From the NCBI RefSeq assembly GCF_000744815.1, contig NZ_JQMQ01000005.1, positions 4,410,055-4,474,054 on the forward strand: a stretch of 64,000 nt of DNA, in the 5' to 3' direction. The DNA comes from Phaeacidiphilus oryzae TH49. Lineage in GTDB: Bacteria; Actinomycetota; Actinomycetes; Streptomycetales; Streptomycetaceae. Of the stretch, positions 33,843 to 42,928 are shown in pieces (the stretch's first letter is position 1; the number at the start of each line of letters is the position of its first letter). Position numbers and translations under genes: made by a program. The notes below the pieces were generated by a model. That model had not been told where the DNA came from. It was given only the letters and a program-made list of their open reading frames with translations, and did no database searches.

Positions 33843-34922
33843 TTGCGTCAGGTAACGAAGCTCGCCGCGGCGGTGCTCTGCGGCGCCCTCGGCATAGCCC
33901 CGCTCGCCGCCTGCGGGGCCACCTCCACCAGTGCCGGCTCCGGCGCCTCCGGCTCGAGTTCGAGCGGCAGCGGCAAGAGCGCTCTGGCGAAGGTCGGGAT
34001 GGCCTACGACGTGGGCGGCCGCGGCGACCAGTCGTTCAACGACTCGGCGGCCCGCGGCCTCGACAAGGCCAAGACCCAGTTCGGGTTCCAGACCAAGGAG
34101 CTGGAGGCGGTCCAGGGCGAGTCCGACGCGGACCGCGTCCAGCGCCTCCAGCAGCTGGCCTCGGCCGGCTACAACCCGGTGATCACCGTCGGGTACAGCT
34201 ACGCCACCGCGCTGAAGCAGGTCGCCAAGCAGTACCCGAACACCCATTTCGCGATCGTCGACTCGACGGACGTCACCGGCTCCAACATCACCAACCTGGT
34301 CTTCACCGAGGAGCAGTCCTCGTATCTGGTGGGGATGGCGGCCGCGCTGACGTCCAAGACCGGGACGGTGGGCTTCATCGGCGGCGTCAACGTGCCGCTG
34401 ATCCAGAAGTTCCAGGTCGGCTACGAGCAGGGCGTCCACGCCGTCAAGCCGAACGACAAGATCCTGGAGCAGTACCTCACCCAGCCGCCGGACACCAGCG
34501 GCTTCGCCGCCCCCGACAAGGGCAAGGCCGCCGCCCAGGGGATGCTCAGCCGGGGCGCCGACGTCATCTACTCGGCCGCCGGCAGCTCCGGCACCGGCGC
34601 CATCGAGGCGGTCAACGCGGCCGGCAAGGGCAAGTGGGCGATCGGCGTCGACTCCGACCAGTACAAGCAGGACGCGCTGGCCAAGTACAAGAGCTCGATC
34701 CTCACCTCCGCGGTGAAGAACGTCGACCAGGCCGTCTACGAGTACCTGCAGTCGGACGACCAGGGCAGGATCCTCAGCGGGGTGCAGCGGTTCAGCCTGG
34801 CCCGCGGCGGCGTCGGCTACGCGACCTCCGGGAACTTCCTGGCGCCGGACGTGATCTCCAAGCTGGAGGCGGCGAAGAAGGACATCATCGACGGCAAGAT
34901 CACGGTCAAGAGCACCCTCTGA
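33843..34922 (+). CDS. bmpA: BmpA/Med-family nucleoside-binding lipoprotein
   Basis: 359 residues. A signal peptide ends in the lipobox LAAC (C24); a Ser/Gly linker precedes the periplasmic-binding-protein-like domain. Motifs: VGMAYDVGGRGDQSFNDSA, YNPVITVGYSYATAL, FTEEQSSYLVGMAAALTS, GTVGFIGGV and IYSAAGSSGTGAIEAV. The family binds purine nucleosides outside the membrane and passes them to an ABC importer. Start TTG 33843 is chosen because AGGGAG lies 6 bases upstream; TTG 33837 would abut the ribosome site. Its stop overlaps the ABC ATPase start by one base. First gene of the uptake operon, behind an ACGCGCGT operator. Confidence 0.88.
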   Translation: MRQVTKLAAAVLCGALGIAPLAACGATSTSAGSGASGSSSSGSGKSALAKVGMAYDVGGRGDQSFNDSAARGLDKAKTQFGFQTKELEAVQGESDADRVQRLQQLASAGYNPVITVGYSYATALKQVAKQYPNTHFAIVDSTDVTGSNITNLVFTEEQSSYLVGMAAALTSKTGTVGFIGGVNVPLIQKFQVGYEQGVHAVKPNDKILEQYLTQPPDTSGFAAPDKGKAAAQGMLSRGADVIYSAAGSSGTGAIEAVNAAGKGKWAIGVDSDQYKQDALAKYKSSILTSAVKNVDQAVYEYLQSDDQGRILSGVQRFSLARGGVGYATSGNFLAPDVISKLEAAKKDIIDGKITVKSTL

Positions 34923-36448
34923 TGGAAGCGGCGCTCGCGGTCGAACTCCGGGGGATCGGCAAGCGGTTCCCCGGGGTCGCCGCCAACCACGACGTCCACC
35001 TGTCGGTACGGCGCGGCACGGTGCACGCCGTGGTCGGCGAGAACGGCGCCGGCAAGTCCACCCTGATGAAGATCCTCTACGGGATGCAGCGCCCGGACGA
35101 GGGCGAGATCCTCCTCGACGGCGAGCCGGTGCAGCTCCACTCGCCCTCCGACGCGATCGGACGCGGCATCGGCATGGTGCACCAGCACTTCATGCTCGCC
35201 GACAACCTCACCGTGCTGGAGAACACCGTCCTGGGCGCCGAGCGGCTGCACGGCATCGGCGGCCGGGCGCGGGCGCGGATCGCCGAGCTCTCCGAGCGGT
35301 ACGGCCTGGGCGTCCGGCCGGATCTGCTGGTCGAGGAGCTGGGGGTGGCCGACCGGCAGCGGGTCGAGATCCTCAAGGTCCTCTACCGGGGCGCTCGTAC
35401 GCTGATCCTGGACGAGCCCACGGCGGTGCTGGTCCCGCAGGAGGTGGACGCCCTCTTCGGCAACCTCCGCGACCTGCGGGCGGAGGGGCTCACCGTCATC
35501 TTCATCTCGCACAAGCTGGACGAGGTGCTCTCGGTCGCCGACGCGATCACCGTGCTGCGGCGCGGGACGACGGTCGCCGAGGTCCGCCCGGACCAGGTGA
35601 CCTCGCGTCGACTCGCCGAGCTGATGGTCGGCTCGGAGCTGCCCTCGCCGGAGACGGGGAGCTCCCGGGCCGGGGAGGCCGTGCTGCTTGAAGTGGAGGG
35701 GCTGCGGCTGACCGAGGCCGGGGGCGAGCGCCCGCTCCTCCAGGACATCGGCTTCCGGATCCACGAGGGCGAGATCCTCGGCATCGCCGGGGTCGAGGGG
35801 AACGGCCAGGCCGAACTGGTCGAGACGATCATGGGGATGCGGCAGCCGGACGCCGGCACGGTCCGGCTGGCCGGCCAGGACATCTCGCGGGCCTCCACCC
35901 GCGCCCGGCGGGAGGCCGGCATCGGCTACATCCCCGAGGACCGGCACCGGCACGGGCTGCTGCTGGAGGCGCCGCTCTGGGAGAACCGCCTGCTGGGCCA
36001 CGCCTCCGAGCCCGAGCTCTGCCGGCGGGGCATCATCGACGTGGCGGCGGCCAGGGCGGACACCCGGCGGCTGGTCGAGGAGTACGACGTCCGGACGCCC
36101 GGGATCGAGGTGACGGCGGCGTCGCTCTCCGGCGGCAACCAGCAGAAGCTGATCGTGGCACGGGAGTTGGGGCGGCGCCCGCGGCTGCTGATCGCCGCGC
36201 ATCCGACCCGGGGCGTCGATGTGGGCGCCCAGTCCCAGATCTGGGACGCGCTGCGGGCGGCGCGCCGGGAGGGCCTCGCGGTGCTGCTGATCTCCGCCGA
36301 CCTCGACGAGCTGATCGGGCTCTCCGACGCCCTGAAGGTGCTGTACCGGGGCGCGATCGTCGCCGACGCGGATCCGTCCACCATCACACCGGAGGCGCTG
36401 GGCGTGGCGATGACGGGCGCGGCGACGTCACCGGAGGCGGGCGGATGA
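34922..36448 (+). CDS. Nucleoside ABC transporter, duplicated ATP-binding protein
   Basis: 508 residues, two ATPase halves. Half 1: Walker A GENGAGKST, VHQHFMLADNLTVLEN, a degenerate signature GVADRQRVEI, Walker B TLILDEPTAVLVP and FISHKLDEV. Half 2: degenerate Walker A GVEGNGQAEL, a full signature LSGGNQQK and LLIAAHPTRGVDVGA. This asymmetric pattern is typical of NupO/RbsA-type ATPases of the BmpA-linked nucleoside importers. ATG overlaps the bmpA stop (TGATG). Followed after 252 bases by the permeases. Confidence 0.93.
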   Translation: MEAALAVELRGIGKRFPGVAANHDVHLSVRRGTVHAVVGENGAGKSTLMKILYGMQRPDEGEILLDGEPVQLHSPSDAIGRGIGMVHQHFMLADNLTVLENTVLGAERLHGIGGRARARIAELSERYGLGVRPDLLVEELGVADRQRVEILKVLYRGARTLILDEPTAVLVPQEVDALFGNLRDLRAEGLTVIFISHKLDEVLSVADAITVLRRGTTVAEVRPDQVTSRRLAELMVGSELPSPETGSSRAGEAVLLEVEGLRLTEAGGERPLLQDIGFRIHEGEILGIAGVEGNGQAELVETIMGMRQPDAGTVRLAGQDISRASTRARREAGIGYIPEDRHRHGLLLEAPLWENRLLGHASEPELCRRGIIDVAAARADTRRLVEEYDVRTPGIEVTAASLSGGNQQKLIVARELGRRPRLLIAAHPTRGVDVGAQSQIWDALRAARREGLAVLLISADLDELIGLSDALKVLYRGAIVADADPSTITPEALGVAMTGAATSPEAGG

Positions 36449-36494
36449 GTTCTCCACCCACCCACCCGCCCCTCCGCGCCGCAGGCGCACTGAA

Positions 36495-36622
36495 GGGGCG
36501 CGGGGAACCGCACGGCCGACCCACCACGGCGCCGCACTCGGCGGCGGCCACCCGGTTGCCACCCGGACTCCGTTGCCGCCTGCGGCAGCCGGCGCCGCTG
36601 GGCGCGCAGTTCCCCGCGCCCC
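36495..36622. repeat. Intergenic hairpin repeat between ABC ATPase and permease genes
   Basis: Perfect 14-base arms GGGGCGCGGGGAAC (36495-36508) and GTTCCCCGCGCCCC (36609-36622) enclose about 100 bases that contain ACGGCGCCGCA and CACCCGG. Closely related blocks occur at 59995 and 53790, with partial copies at 13044 and 21080. It sits inside an operon and could reduce downstream expression. Confidence 0.65.
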
Positions 36623-36700
36623 CGAGGCGGCCCTGCGGGCCGGTCTCCGGCGCGAAGGGGCGGCTGGCCGGGGTAGCAACGTCCCGCACGGGAGGCCGAT

Positions 36701-37915
36701 GTGACTGAGCGTCAGAACAATCGCAGCGGCGGGGCCCCCGCACGCTTCGCGCGCGCACTGCGCGAAGGGCTGCTGGCCAGCCCCGCCGCCGGCGCCCGCT
36801 CGCGCCGGGAGCGGATCGCCCTCGCCCTCGCCGCGCCCGTCCTCGCCGTCGTCGGCGCGGCCGTGGTCACCACCCTCGTGCTGCTGGTCTCCGGCAAGAA
36901 CCCCCTGCACGCCTTCCAGATCATGGCGACCTACGGGACCTACTCCGACTCCCAGGTCTACATCCTGGACCGGGCCACCACGTACTACCTCTCCGGCCTC
37001 GCGGTGGCCGTCGGCTTCCGGATGAACCTGTTCAACATCGGCGTCGACGGCCAGTACCGGATGGCCGCCTTCTTCGCCGCGGTCGTCGGCGGCGCCGTCG
37101 CCCTGCCGGGACCGCTGCAGATCCTCGTGATCATCCTGGTGGCGATGCTGGTCGGCGCCGCCTGGTCGGGCATCGCCGCCGTGCTGAAGACCACCCGCGG
37201 GGTCAGCGAGGTGATCTCCAGCATCATGCTGAACGCGATCGCCACCAGCGTGATCGCCTATCTCCTCAACCCGTCCCGGCTGGCCTCCAAGGCCTCGCTC
37301 GGCAGCAACAACCTGACCACCCCGCCGATCCCGGCCGCCGGCCGGTTCCCGTCGATCAACACGGTCGGCGGGCCGCTCTGGGGCTTCCTCTTCGTCGCCG
37401 TCCTGGTCGGGATCGTCTACCACCTCCTCCTCACCCGCACCCGCTTCGGCTTCGACCTGCGCACCACCGGGGCCTCGGAGACCGCGGCCCTGGCCGGCGG
37501 CGTCGACGTCAAGCGGATGGTGCTCTCCACCATGCTGCTCTCCGGCGCGATCGCCGGCCTGGTCGGCATGCCGCAGCTGCTTAACGACTCGTACCAGTAC
37601 AGCTTGGACTTCCCGGCCGGGATCGGCTTCACCGGCATCGCCGTCGCCCTCCTCGGCCGCAACCACCCGGTCGGGATCGCGGTGGGCGCCCTGCTCTGGG
37701 CCTTCCTCGACCGCACCGGCGGCCAACTCGACTTCCAGGGCTACGACCAGGAGATCGTCGGGATCATCCAGGGCACCATCGTGATCTGCGTGGTGGTCGC
37801 CTACGAGGTGGTCCGCAGGTACGGGCTGCGCCGCCAGCAGCGCGCGGTCGGCGAGCACCTGGGCCGCACCCGGACCGGCGGCCCCACCACCCAGGCCCAG
37901 GAGGCGACCTCATGA
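36701..37915 (+). CDS. Nucleoside ABC transporter permease 1
   Basis: 404 residues, BPD_transp_2 type with about nine membrane segments. VAVGFRMNLFNIGVDGQYRM, RGVSEVISSIMLNAIA and FTGIAVALLGRNHPVGIAVG are conserved in NupP-type permeases. GTG 36701 has GGAGG 5 bases upstream. The N-terminal 35 residues and C-terminal 25 are polar. The stop overlaps the next ATG by 4 bases. It pairs with the following permease to form the channel. Confidence 0.92.
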   Translation: MTERQNNRSGGAPARFARALREGLLASPAAGARSRRERIALALAAPVLAVVGAAVVTTLVLLVSGKNPLHAFQIMATYGTYSDSQVYILDRATTYYLSGLAVAVGFRMNLFNIGVDGQYRMAAFFAAVVGGAVALPGPLQILVIILVAMLVGAAWSGIAAVLKTTRGVSEVISSIMLNAIATSVIAYLLNPSRLASKASLGSNNLTTPPIPAAGRFPSINTVGGPLWGFLFVAVLVGIVYHLLLTRTRFGFDLRTTGASETAALAGGVDVKRMVLSTMLLSGAIAGLVGMPQLLNDSYQYSLDFPAGIGFTGIAVALLGRNHPVGIAVGALLWAFLDRTGGQLDFQGYDQEIVGIIQGTIVICVVVAYEVVRRYGLRRQQRAVGEHLGRTRTGGPTTQAQEATS

Positions 37916-39273
37916 GTGACCGGAAGCCCACGCCCGACGGCCCGGTCGCCACCCGCTCCGGCGCCCGCCGCCCCGCGCTGCTGCCCCGCCCGCGGAGCAG
38001 CGGCGCCGGCCGCGCGCCGGACGGCCCCCGGGCCCGCGCCGGGAGCCTCTTCACCCGCTCCCCGCGCACCACCTGGACCCTCGCCCTGCTGGCCGCCGTC
38101 CTGGTCTTCGCGGTGCGTGCCGCGACCGGGGCCGAGGACCTCACCTCCGTCGGCCAGGTGCAGGGCGCGCTGGCCTTCGCCGTGCCGATCGGCCTGGCCG
38201 CCCTGGGCGGGCTGTGGTCGGAGCGGGCCGGGGTGGTCAACATCGGCCTTGAGGGGATGATGATCCTCGGCACCTTCGGCGGGGCCTTCATCGCCTGGAA
38301 GAGCGGCAGCCCCTGGCTGGGCGTGCTGGCCGGGATCGCGCTGGGCGCCCTCGGCGGACTGCTCCACGCGGTGGTGACGGTCACCTTCGGGGTGGACCAC
38401 ATCGTCTCCGGCGTGGCGATCAACATCCTGGCCGCGGGCGCCACCGCCTATGCCGCGAAGATCCTCTTCACCAGCCCGGCGGCCGAGGCGGCCGGCGGCG
38501 GCGCCAAGCAGTCCCCGCCGGTCGGCTCGCTGCCCTCGGTGACCGTGCCCGGCCTCTCGCCCTGGCTCCAGCACGTCGCCGCCCACCACTGGTTCGCGGT
38601 CTCCGACCTGGCCGGGATCGCCGGCGGGATCGTCACCGGGCTGCCGGTGCTGACCCTGATCGCGGTGGCGCTGGTGATCGGCACCTACTGGGTGCTCTGG
38701 CGCACGGCGTTCGGCCTGCGGCTGCGGTCCTGCGGCGAGAGCCCGGTGGCCGCCGAGTCCCTGGGCGTCGGCGTCTACCGGTACAAGTACGCGGCCGTCG
38801 TGGTCTCCGGGGGGCTGGCCGGCCTCGGCGGGGTGTTCCTGGCCATGGTCGGCTCGCACTTCTACCAGGACGGCCAGACCGGCGGGCGGGGCTACATCGG
38901 CCTGGCGGCGATGATCTTCGGCAACTGGCGGCCGGGCGGCCTCGTCCTGGGCGCCGGCCTCTTCGGCTACACGGACAGCCTGCAGCTCCGCGGCGGCGGC
39001 TCCTCGGTGCACGCCCTGCTGCTGGTGCTGACCGTGCTGCTGGCCGTCCTCGGCCTGGTCAACCTCTACCGGCGGCGGAGGCTGGCCGGCGGGATCGGGG
39101 TGGGCCTGGCGCTCGCCGTCGGCCTGTGGTTCGGCCTCACCGCCACCATCCCCGGCGAGTTCGTCACCGCGGCGCCGTACGTCACCACGCTGCTGGTGCT
39201 CGCCCTGGCCTCGCAGCGGCTGCGGATGCCGCGTGCCGACGGCATGGTCTACCGCCGGGGCGGGGGAACATGA
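37912..39273 (+). CDS. Nucleoside ABC transporter permease 2
   Basis: 453 residues. A Pro/Arg-rich leader of ~50 residues is followed by about ten membrane segments. LGGLWSERAGVVNIGLEGMM, FGVDHIVSGVAINILAAG, RLRSCGESPVAAESLGVGVY and GRGYIGLAAMIFGNWRPGG are conserved in NupQ-type permeases. It overlaps the first permease by 4 bases and ends 4 bases before cdd, so transport and catabolism are one transcription unit. Confidence 0.92.
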   Translation: MSDRKPTPDGPVATRSGARRPALLPRPRSSGAGRAPDGPRARAGSLFTRSPRTTWTLALLAAVLVFAVRAATGAEDLTSVGQVQGALAFAVPIGLAALGGLWSERAGVVNIGLEGMMILGTFGGAFIAWKSGSPWLGVLAGIALGALGGLLHAVVTVTFGVDHIVSGVAINILAAGATAYAAKILFTSPAAEAAGGGAKQSPPVGSLPSVTVPGLSPWLQHVAAHHWFAVSDLAGIAGGIVTGLPVLTLIAVALVIGTYWVLWRTAFGLRLRSCGESPVAAESLGVGVYRYKYAAVVVSGGLAGLGGVFLAMVGSHFYQDGQTGGRGYIGLAAMIFGNWRPGGLVLGAGLFGYTDSLQLRGGGSSVHALLLVLTVLLAVLGLVNLYRRRRLAGGIGVGLALAVGLWFGLTATIPGEFVTAAPYVTTLLVLALASQRLRMPRADGMVYRRGGGT

Positions 39274-39277
39274 CGGC

Positions 39278-39682
39278 ATGAACCTCGACGACGTGGACTG
39301 GGACTCCCTCCGCCGCACCGCCCGCGAGGCGATGCGCCGCGCGTACGCCCCGTACTCCAGGTTCCCGGTGGGCGCGGCGGCGCTGGTCGACGACGGCCGG
39401 CTGGTCAGCGGCTGCAACGTGGAGAACGCCAGCTACGGTCTCGGCCTGTGCGCCGAGTGCGGACTCGTCTCCGCCCTCCACGCCACCGGGGGCGGCCGGC
39501 TGCTCGCGTTCGCTTGCTGCGACGCCGCCGGGGAGCCGCTGACGCCCTGCGGCCGCTGCCGCCAACTCCTGTGGGAGCACGGCGGACCCGAGCTGCTGGT
39601 CGACGCAGCGGACGGCCCGCGCCGGCTCGCCGAACTCCTCCCGGACGCGTTCGGCCCCGACCACCTGGGGAGTGTGCGATGA
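39278..39682 (+). CDS. cdd: Cytidine deaminase
   Basis: 134 residues. YAPYSRFPVGAAAL, NVENASYGLGLCAECG (zinc-binding Cys and proton-shuttling Glu) and PCGRCRQLL are diagnostic. It hydrolyses cytidine and deoxycytidine to uridine and deoxyuridine in the cytoplasm. The start is ATG 39278, four bases after the permease stop; the frame is open slightly further but would overlap the permease. The stop overlaps the deoA ATG by 4 bases. Confidence 0.95.
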   Translation: MNLDDVDWDSLRRTAREAMRRAYAPYSRFPVGAAALVDDGRLVSGCNVENASYGLGLCAECGLVSALHATGGGRLLAFACCDAAGEPLTPCGRCRQLLWEHGGPELLVDAADGPRRLAELLPDAFGPDHLGSVR

Positions 39683-40973
39683 GCGGCACCGTGGACGCCG
39701 TCTCCGTCATCCGCGCCAAGCGGGACGGGGCCGAGCTGACCGACGAGGAGATCGACTGGGCGGTCGCCGCGTACACCGCGGGCGAGGTCGCCGAGGAGCA
39801 GATGGCGGCGCTCGCCATGGCGATCCTGCTGCGCGGGATGACCCGCCGGGAGATCGCCCGCTGGACGGAGGCCATGATCCGCTCCGGCGAACGGCTGTCC
39901 TTCGCGGCGGAGTTGGACCGCCCCACCGTGGACAAGCACTCGACCGGCGGGGTCGGCGACAAGATCACCCTGCCGCTGGCCCCGCTGGTCGCCGCCTGCG
40001 GCGCCGCCGTCCCGCAGCTCTCCGGCCGCGGGCTCGGCCACACCGGCGGCACCCTGGACAAGCTGGAGTCCATCCCGGGCTGGCGGGCCGAGCTGACCAC
40101 CGACCGGTTGACCGCCGTCCTGCGGGACGTCGGCTGCGCGGTCTGCGCGGCGGGCTCCGGCCTGGCCCCCGCCGACCGCAAGCTCTACGCCCTGCGGGAC
40201 GTCACCGGCACGGTGGAGTCGATCCCGCTGATCGCCTCCTCCATCATGTCCAAGAAGATCGCCGAGGGCACGGGGGCGCTGGTGCTGGACGTGAAGTGCG
40301 GCTCCGGCGCCTTCATGAAGGACCTCGACTCGGCCCGCGAACTGGCGGCCACCATGGTCGAGTTGGGCAACGACTCCGGGGTCAGGACGACGGCCCTGAT
40401 CACCGACATGTCCACCCCGCTCGGCCGGGCGGTCGGCAACGCCGTGGAGGTGGCCGAGGCGGTCGAGGTGCTCGCCGGCGGCGGGCCGTCCGACGTCGTC
40501 GAACTCACCCTCGCCCTCGCCCGCGAGATGCTGAGCGCGGCGGGCCTGGACGCCGGGCACGACCCGGCGGACGTCCTCAAGTCCGGTGCGGCGATGGACC
40601 GCTGGCGCCGGATGATCCGCGCCCAGGGCGGCGACCCCGACGCCCCACTCCCGGCCCCCGCGAGACCCACACCGTCACCGCGGACCGGGCGGGCGTGGTC
40701 ACCGCCGTCGACGCCTACGCCGTGGGCCTGGCCGCCTGGCGCCTCGGCGCCGGCCGCGCCCGCAAGGAGGACTCCGTCCAGCCGGCGGCCGGCCTCCTCC
40801 TCCACGCCCGCCCCGGCGACCGGGTCACCCCCGGCAGCCCCCTCTGCACCCTCCACACCGACACCCCGGCCGCGATCCCCGGCGCCCTGTCGGCCCTCGC
40901 CGACGCCACGGAGATCTCCCCGGAGGGCACGGGCCGGCCCCCGTCCCCCCTGATCCTGGATCAGCTCGCGTAG
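39679..40973 (+). pseudogene. deoA: Thymidine phosphorylase, single-base frameshift
   Basis: Residues 1-327 read as a normal thymidine/pyrimidine-nucleoside phosphorylase: DKHSTGGVGDKITLPLAPL (phosphate site), GRGLGHTGGTLDKLES, SSIMSKKIAEGTGALVLDVK and CGSGAFMK. At the five-C run 40655-40659 the frame breaks. The true C-terminus (RETHTVTADRAGVVTAVDAY to SPLILDQLA, about 104 residues) continues one frame away to the TAG at 40971-40973. One extra C would restore a protein of ~431 residues. As given, translation would end at 40953 with a scrambled 97-residue tail. The lost part is the alpha/beta domain near the pyrimidine site, so function would fail unless the break is a sequencing error. Confidence 0.8.
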
Positions 40974-41569
40974 GTCGACAGCCCGCCGGTGTCCAGCCGC
41001 CACGGCCCGACCTCCACCATGTCCCCGAAGACGAAGGGCGTCCGCCGGCTGTAACCGGGCAGCGAGTGGACGATCCCGGTCCCGTCCCGGGGGTCGACCA
41101 GGAGGTAGTGGGGGATGCCCATGGCCGAGTAGTCCGCGACCTTGTTCTCGTGGTCGTTGGCGGGGCTGGACTTCGCGACGATCTCGACGACGAGGAGGAC
41201 CTCGTGCGGAGTGAGCGCGGGCGGGTCGGCGGCCTCCAGGGCTTCCTCCGGAAAGACCATGATGTCGGGGCGCCGCAGACGCCCGAGGCCGGCGTCCTCC
41301 AGGTCGGCACCGGCGAAGGCGACCATGCCCGGATGCGTCTGTTCGAGCTGGGCGTTGAGCTGCCGGGTCAGCCGAAGGACGGCGAGTTCGTGTCGCCGGA
41401 CCGGCGACATCATCATGACGATCTCGCCGTCCGCGATCTCCACCCGCCCTATCCCCGGCATCTGCGGCAGTCGGTCCGCGATCTCGCGCAGTCGGGCGTA
41501 GGCGCTGGGCTCGATGCTTATAGCTGAAGTGTAGGAGCCGTCACACCGCCGCCGCGCCGGCGCGATCAC
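40961..41569 (-). CDS. Uma2-family (DUF820) putative endonuclease
   Basis: About 202 residues if begun at GTG 41569. It is a PD-(D/E)XK-like fold: VEIADGEIVMMMSPVRRHE, RRPDIMVFPEEAL (active-site Asp), VLLVVEIVAKSS (Glu-x-Val) and NKVADYSAMGIPHYLLVDPR. These proteins are abundant in actinobacteria and cyanobacteria; the biological role is unclear. The start is uncertain: the expected N-terminus (SIEPSAYARLREIA) is preceded by ATA rather than ATG. The 5' end overlaps the MFS gene by 29 bases and the 3' end overlaps the repaired deoA by 13. Confidence 0.78.
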   Translation of the reverse strand: MIAPARRRCDGSYTSAISIEPSAYARLREIADRLPQMPGIGRVEIADGEIVMMMSPVRRHELAVLRLTRQLNAQLEQTHPGMVAFAGADLEDAGLGRLRRPDIMVFPEEALEAADPPALTPHEVLLVVEIVAKSSPANDHENKVADYSAMGIPHYLLVDPRDGTGIVHSLPGYSRRTPFVFGDMVEVGPWRLDTGGLSTYAS

Positions 41570-42866
41570 GTCGCGCCCGGAGCGCCGCGTAGCCGGTGAC
41601 CGCCGCCGCCAGGGCCATCGCGATCAGGCCCACCGCGACCGCCCCGGTCCACGCGAACGAGTGGTACGCGTCCGCCCCGATCGAGCCGCCCACGCTGTTC
41701 CCGATGTAGTACGCGGCCAGATACAGCGCGGAGGCCTGCGCCCGGGCGGTGGTGGCGGTGCGTCCGACGCTCGACGAGGCCACCGAGTGCCCCGCGAAGA
41801 ACCCGCCGGTGATCAGGACGAGCCCCAGCAGCGCCGCCGGCAGCGAGTCCGGGATCGACACCAGCAGCCCCACCGCCGTCACACCGATCGACGCGAAGAG
41901 CGCCCCCCGCCGCCCCAGCCGCGCCACGATCCGGCCCGCCGACGCCGAGGTGAACGTCCCCACCAGGTACACCAGGAAGATCAGCCCGACCAGGCCCTCC
42001 GGCAGGCCGAACGGCTCGGCCGTCAGCCGGTAGCCCATCACGTTGTAGACCGCCCCGAAGACCGCCATGAACAGCAGCCCCAGTGCGAACAGCCGCAGCA
42101 GGAGGGGGTTGCGGAGATGCCCGAGGACCGTCCGCAGCAGCGCCATCGGGTTGACCGGACCCGGCCGGAAGTACCGGGCCTTCGGCACCAGCACCCGGAA
42201 GAGCACCGCGCAGGCCAGCGAGACGACCGCCACCGAGGCCAGCCCCCACCGCCAGCCGGCGACCCCGCCGACCAGGTCGGCGAGGATCCGGCCGCCCATC
42301 CCGCCGATGCTGTTCCCCGCGATGTACAGCCCCATCGCGGACGGCAGCGCCGAGGGGTGCACCTCCTCCGCCAGGTACGCCATCGCGGTGGCCGGCAGCC
42401 CGGCCAGGCAGACGCCCTGCACCGCGCGCAGCACCACCAGCGTGGTCAGCCCCGGCGAGAACGGGATGGCCAGGGCCAGCACCGCGGCCGCGAAGACGGA
42501 GAAGGTCATCACCCGGGTCCGCCCGAACTTCTCGGAGAGCGCGCTGATCGGGATGACCGCGGCGGCCAGGCCGAGGGTGGCGGCCGTGACGGTGAGACTG
42601 GCCTGACCGGGCGTCAGCCGCAGCGAGTCGGAGAGCGCGGGCAGCAGCGCCTGCGTGGAGTACAGCAGCACGAAGGTGGCCACCCCGGCGGCGAAGAGTG
42701 CCAGCCGGATCCGGCGGTAGCCGGGGCTCCCCGGCCGGTGGCGGAGATCCCGCGGGTCCGCGGCGGCCTGCGCCGGCACCCGGGGGGCGACCGCCCCTTC
42801 CTCGATGTCCGTTACATCCGCTGTGTCCGCTGTGTCGGCTGAGTCCGTCAGGTCTGCGTCAGGCAT
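41541..42866 (-). CDS. Major facilitator superfamily exporter
   Basis: 441 residues, twelve membrane segments. Motif A-like SEKFGRTRVMTFSV lies between segments 2 and 3, and GRIVARLGRRGAL is the equivalent in the second half. YSTQALLPALSDSLRLTPGQ resembles the YnfM/inner-membrane transport group. The first ~60 residues are acidic and polar. ATG 42866 is used; the frame is open beyond it but would cross the divergent promoter. It is divergently paired with a LysR regulator, the common arrangement for a regulated exporter. Substrate unknown. Confidence 0.85.
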   Translation of the reverse strand: MPDADLTDSADTADTADVTDIEEGAVAPRVPAQAAADPRDLRHRPGSPGYRRIRLALFAAGVATFVLLYSTQALLPALSDSLRLTPGQASLTVTAATLGLAAAVIPISALSEKFGRTRVMTFSVFAAAVLALAIPFSPGLTTLVVLRAVQGVCLAGLPATAMAYLAEEVHPSALPSAMGLYIAGNSIGGMGGRILADLVGGVAGWRWGLASVAVVSLACAVLFRVLVPKARYFRPGPVNPMALLRTVLGHLRNPLLLRLFALGLLFMAVFGAVYNVMGYRLTAEPFGLPEGLVGLIFLVYLVGTFTSASAGRIVARLGRRGALFASIGVTAVGLLVSIPDSLPAALLGLVLITGGFFAGHSVASSSVGRTATTARAQASALYLAAYYIGNSVGGSIGADAYHSFAWTGAVAVGLIAMALAAAVTGYAALRARRDRAGAAAV

Positions 42867-42892
42867 GTTCCGAAGATATGTCCGGCCAATAT

Positions 42893-42921
42893 ATGCGTCC
42901 AATGCATGAACGGTAGATAAT
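42893..42921. promoter_or_regulatory. LysR-type site and -10 box between MFS and LysR genes
   Basis: ATGC-N7-GCAT (42893-42907) is a dyad of the LysR-box type in an AT-rich 60-base gap. GATAAT (42916-42921) is a good -10 box for the LysR gene, placing +1 on or next to GTG 42929, so that gene is probably leaderless. Confidence 0.45.
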
Positions 42922-42928
42922 CGATGCT

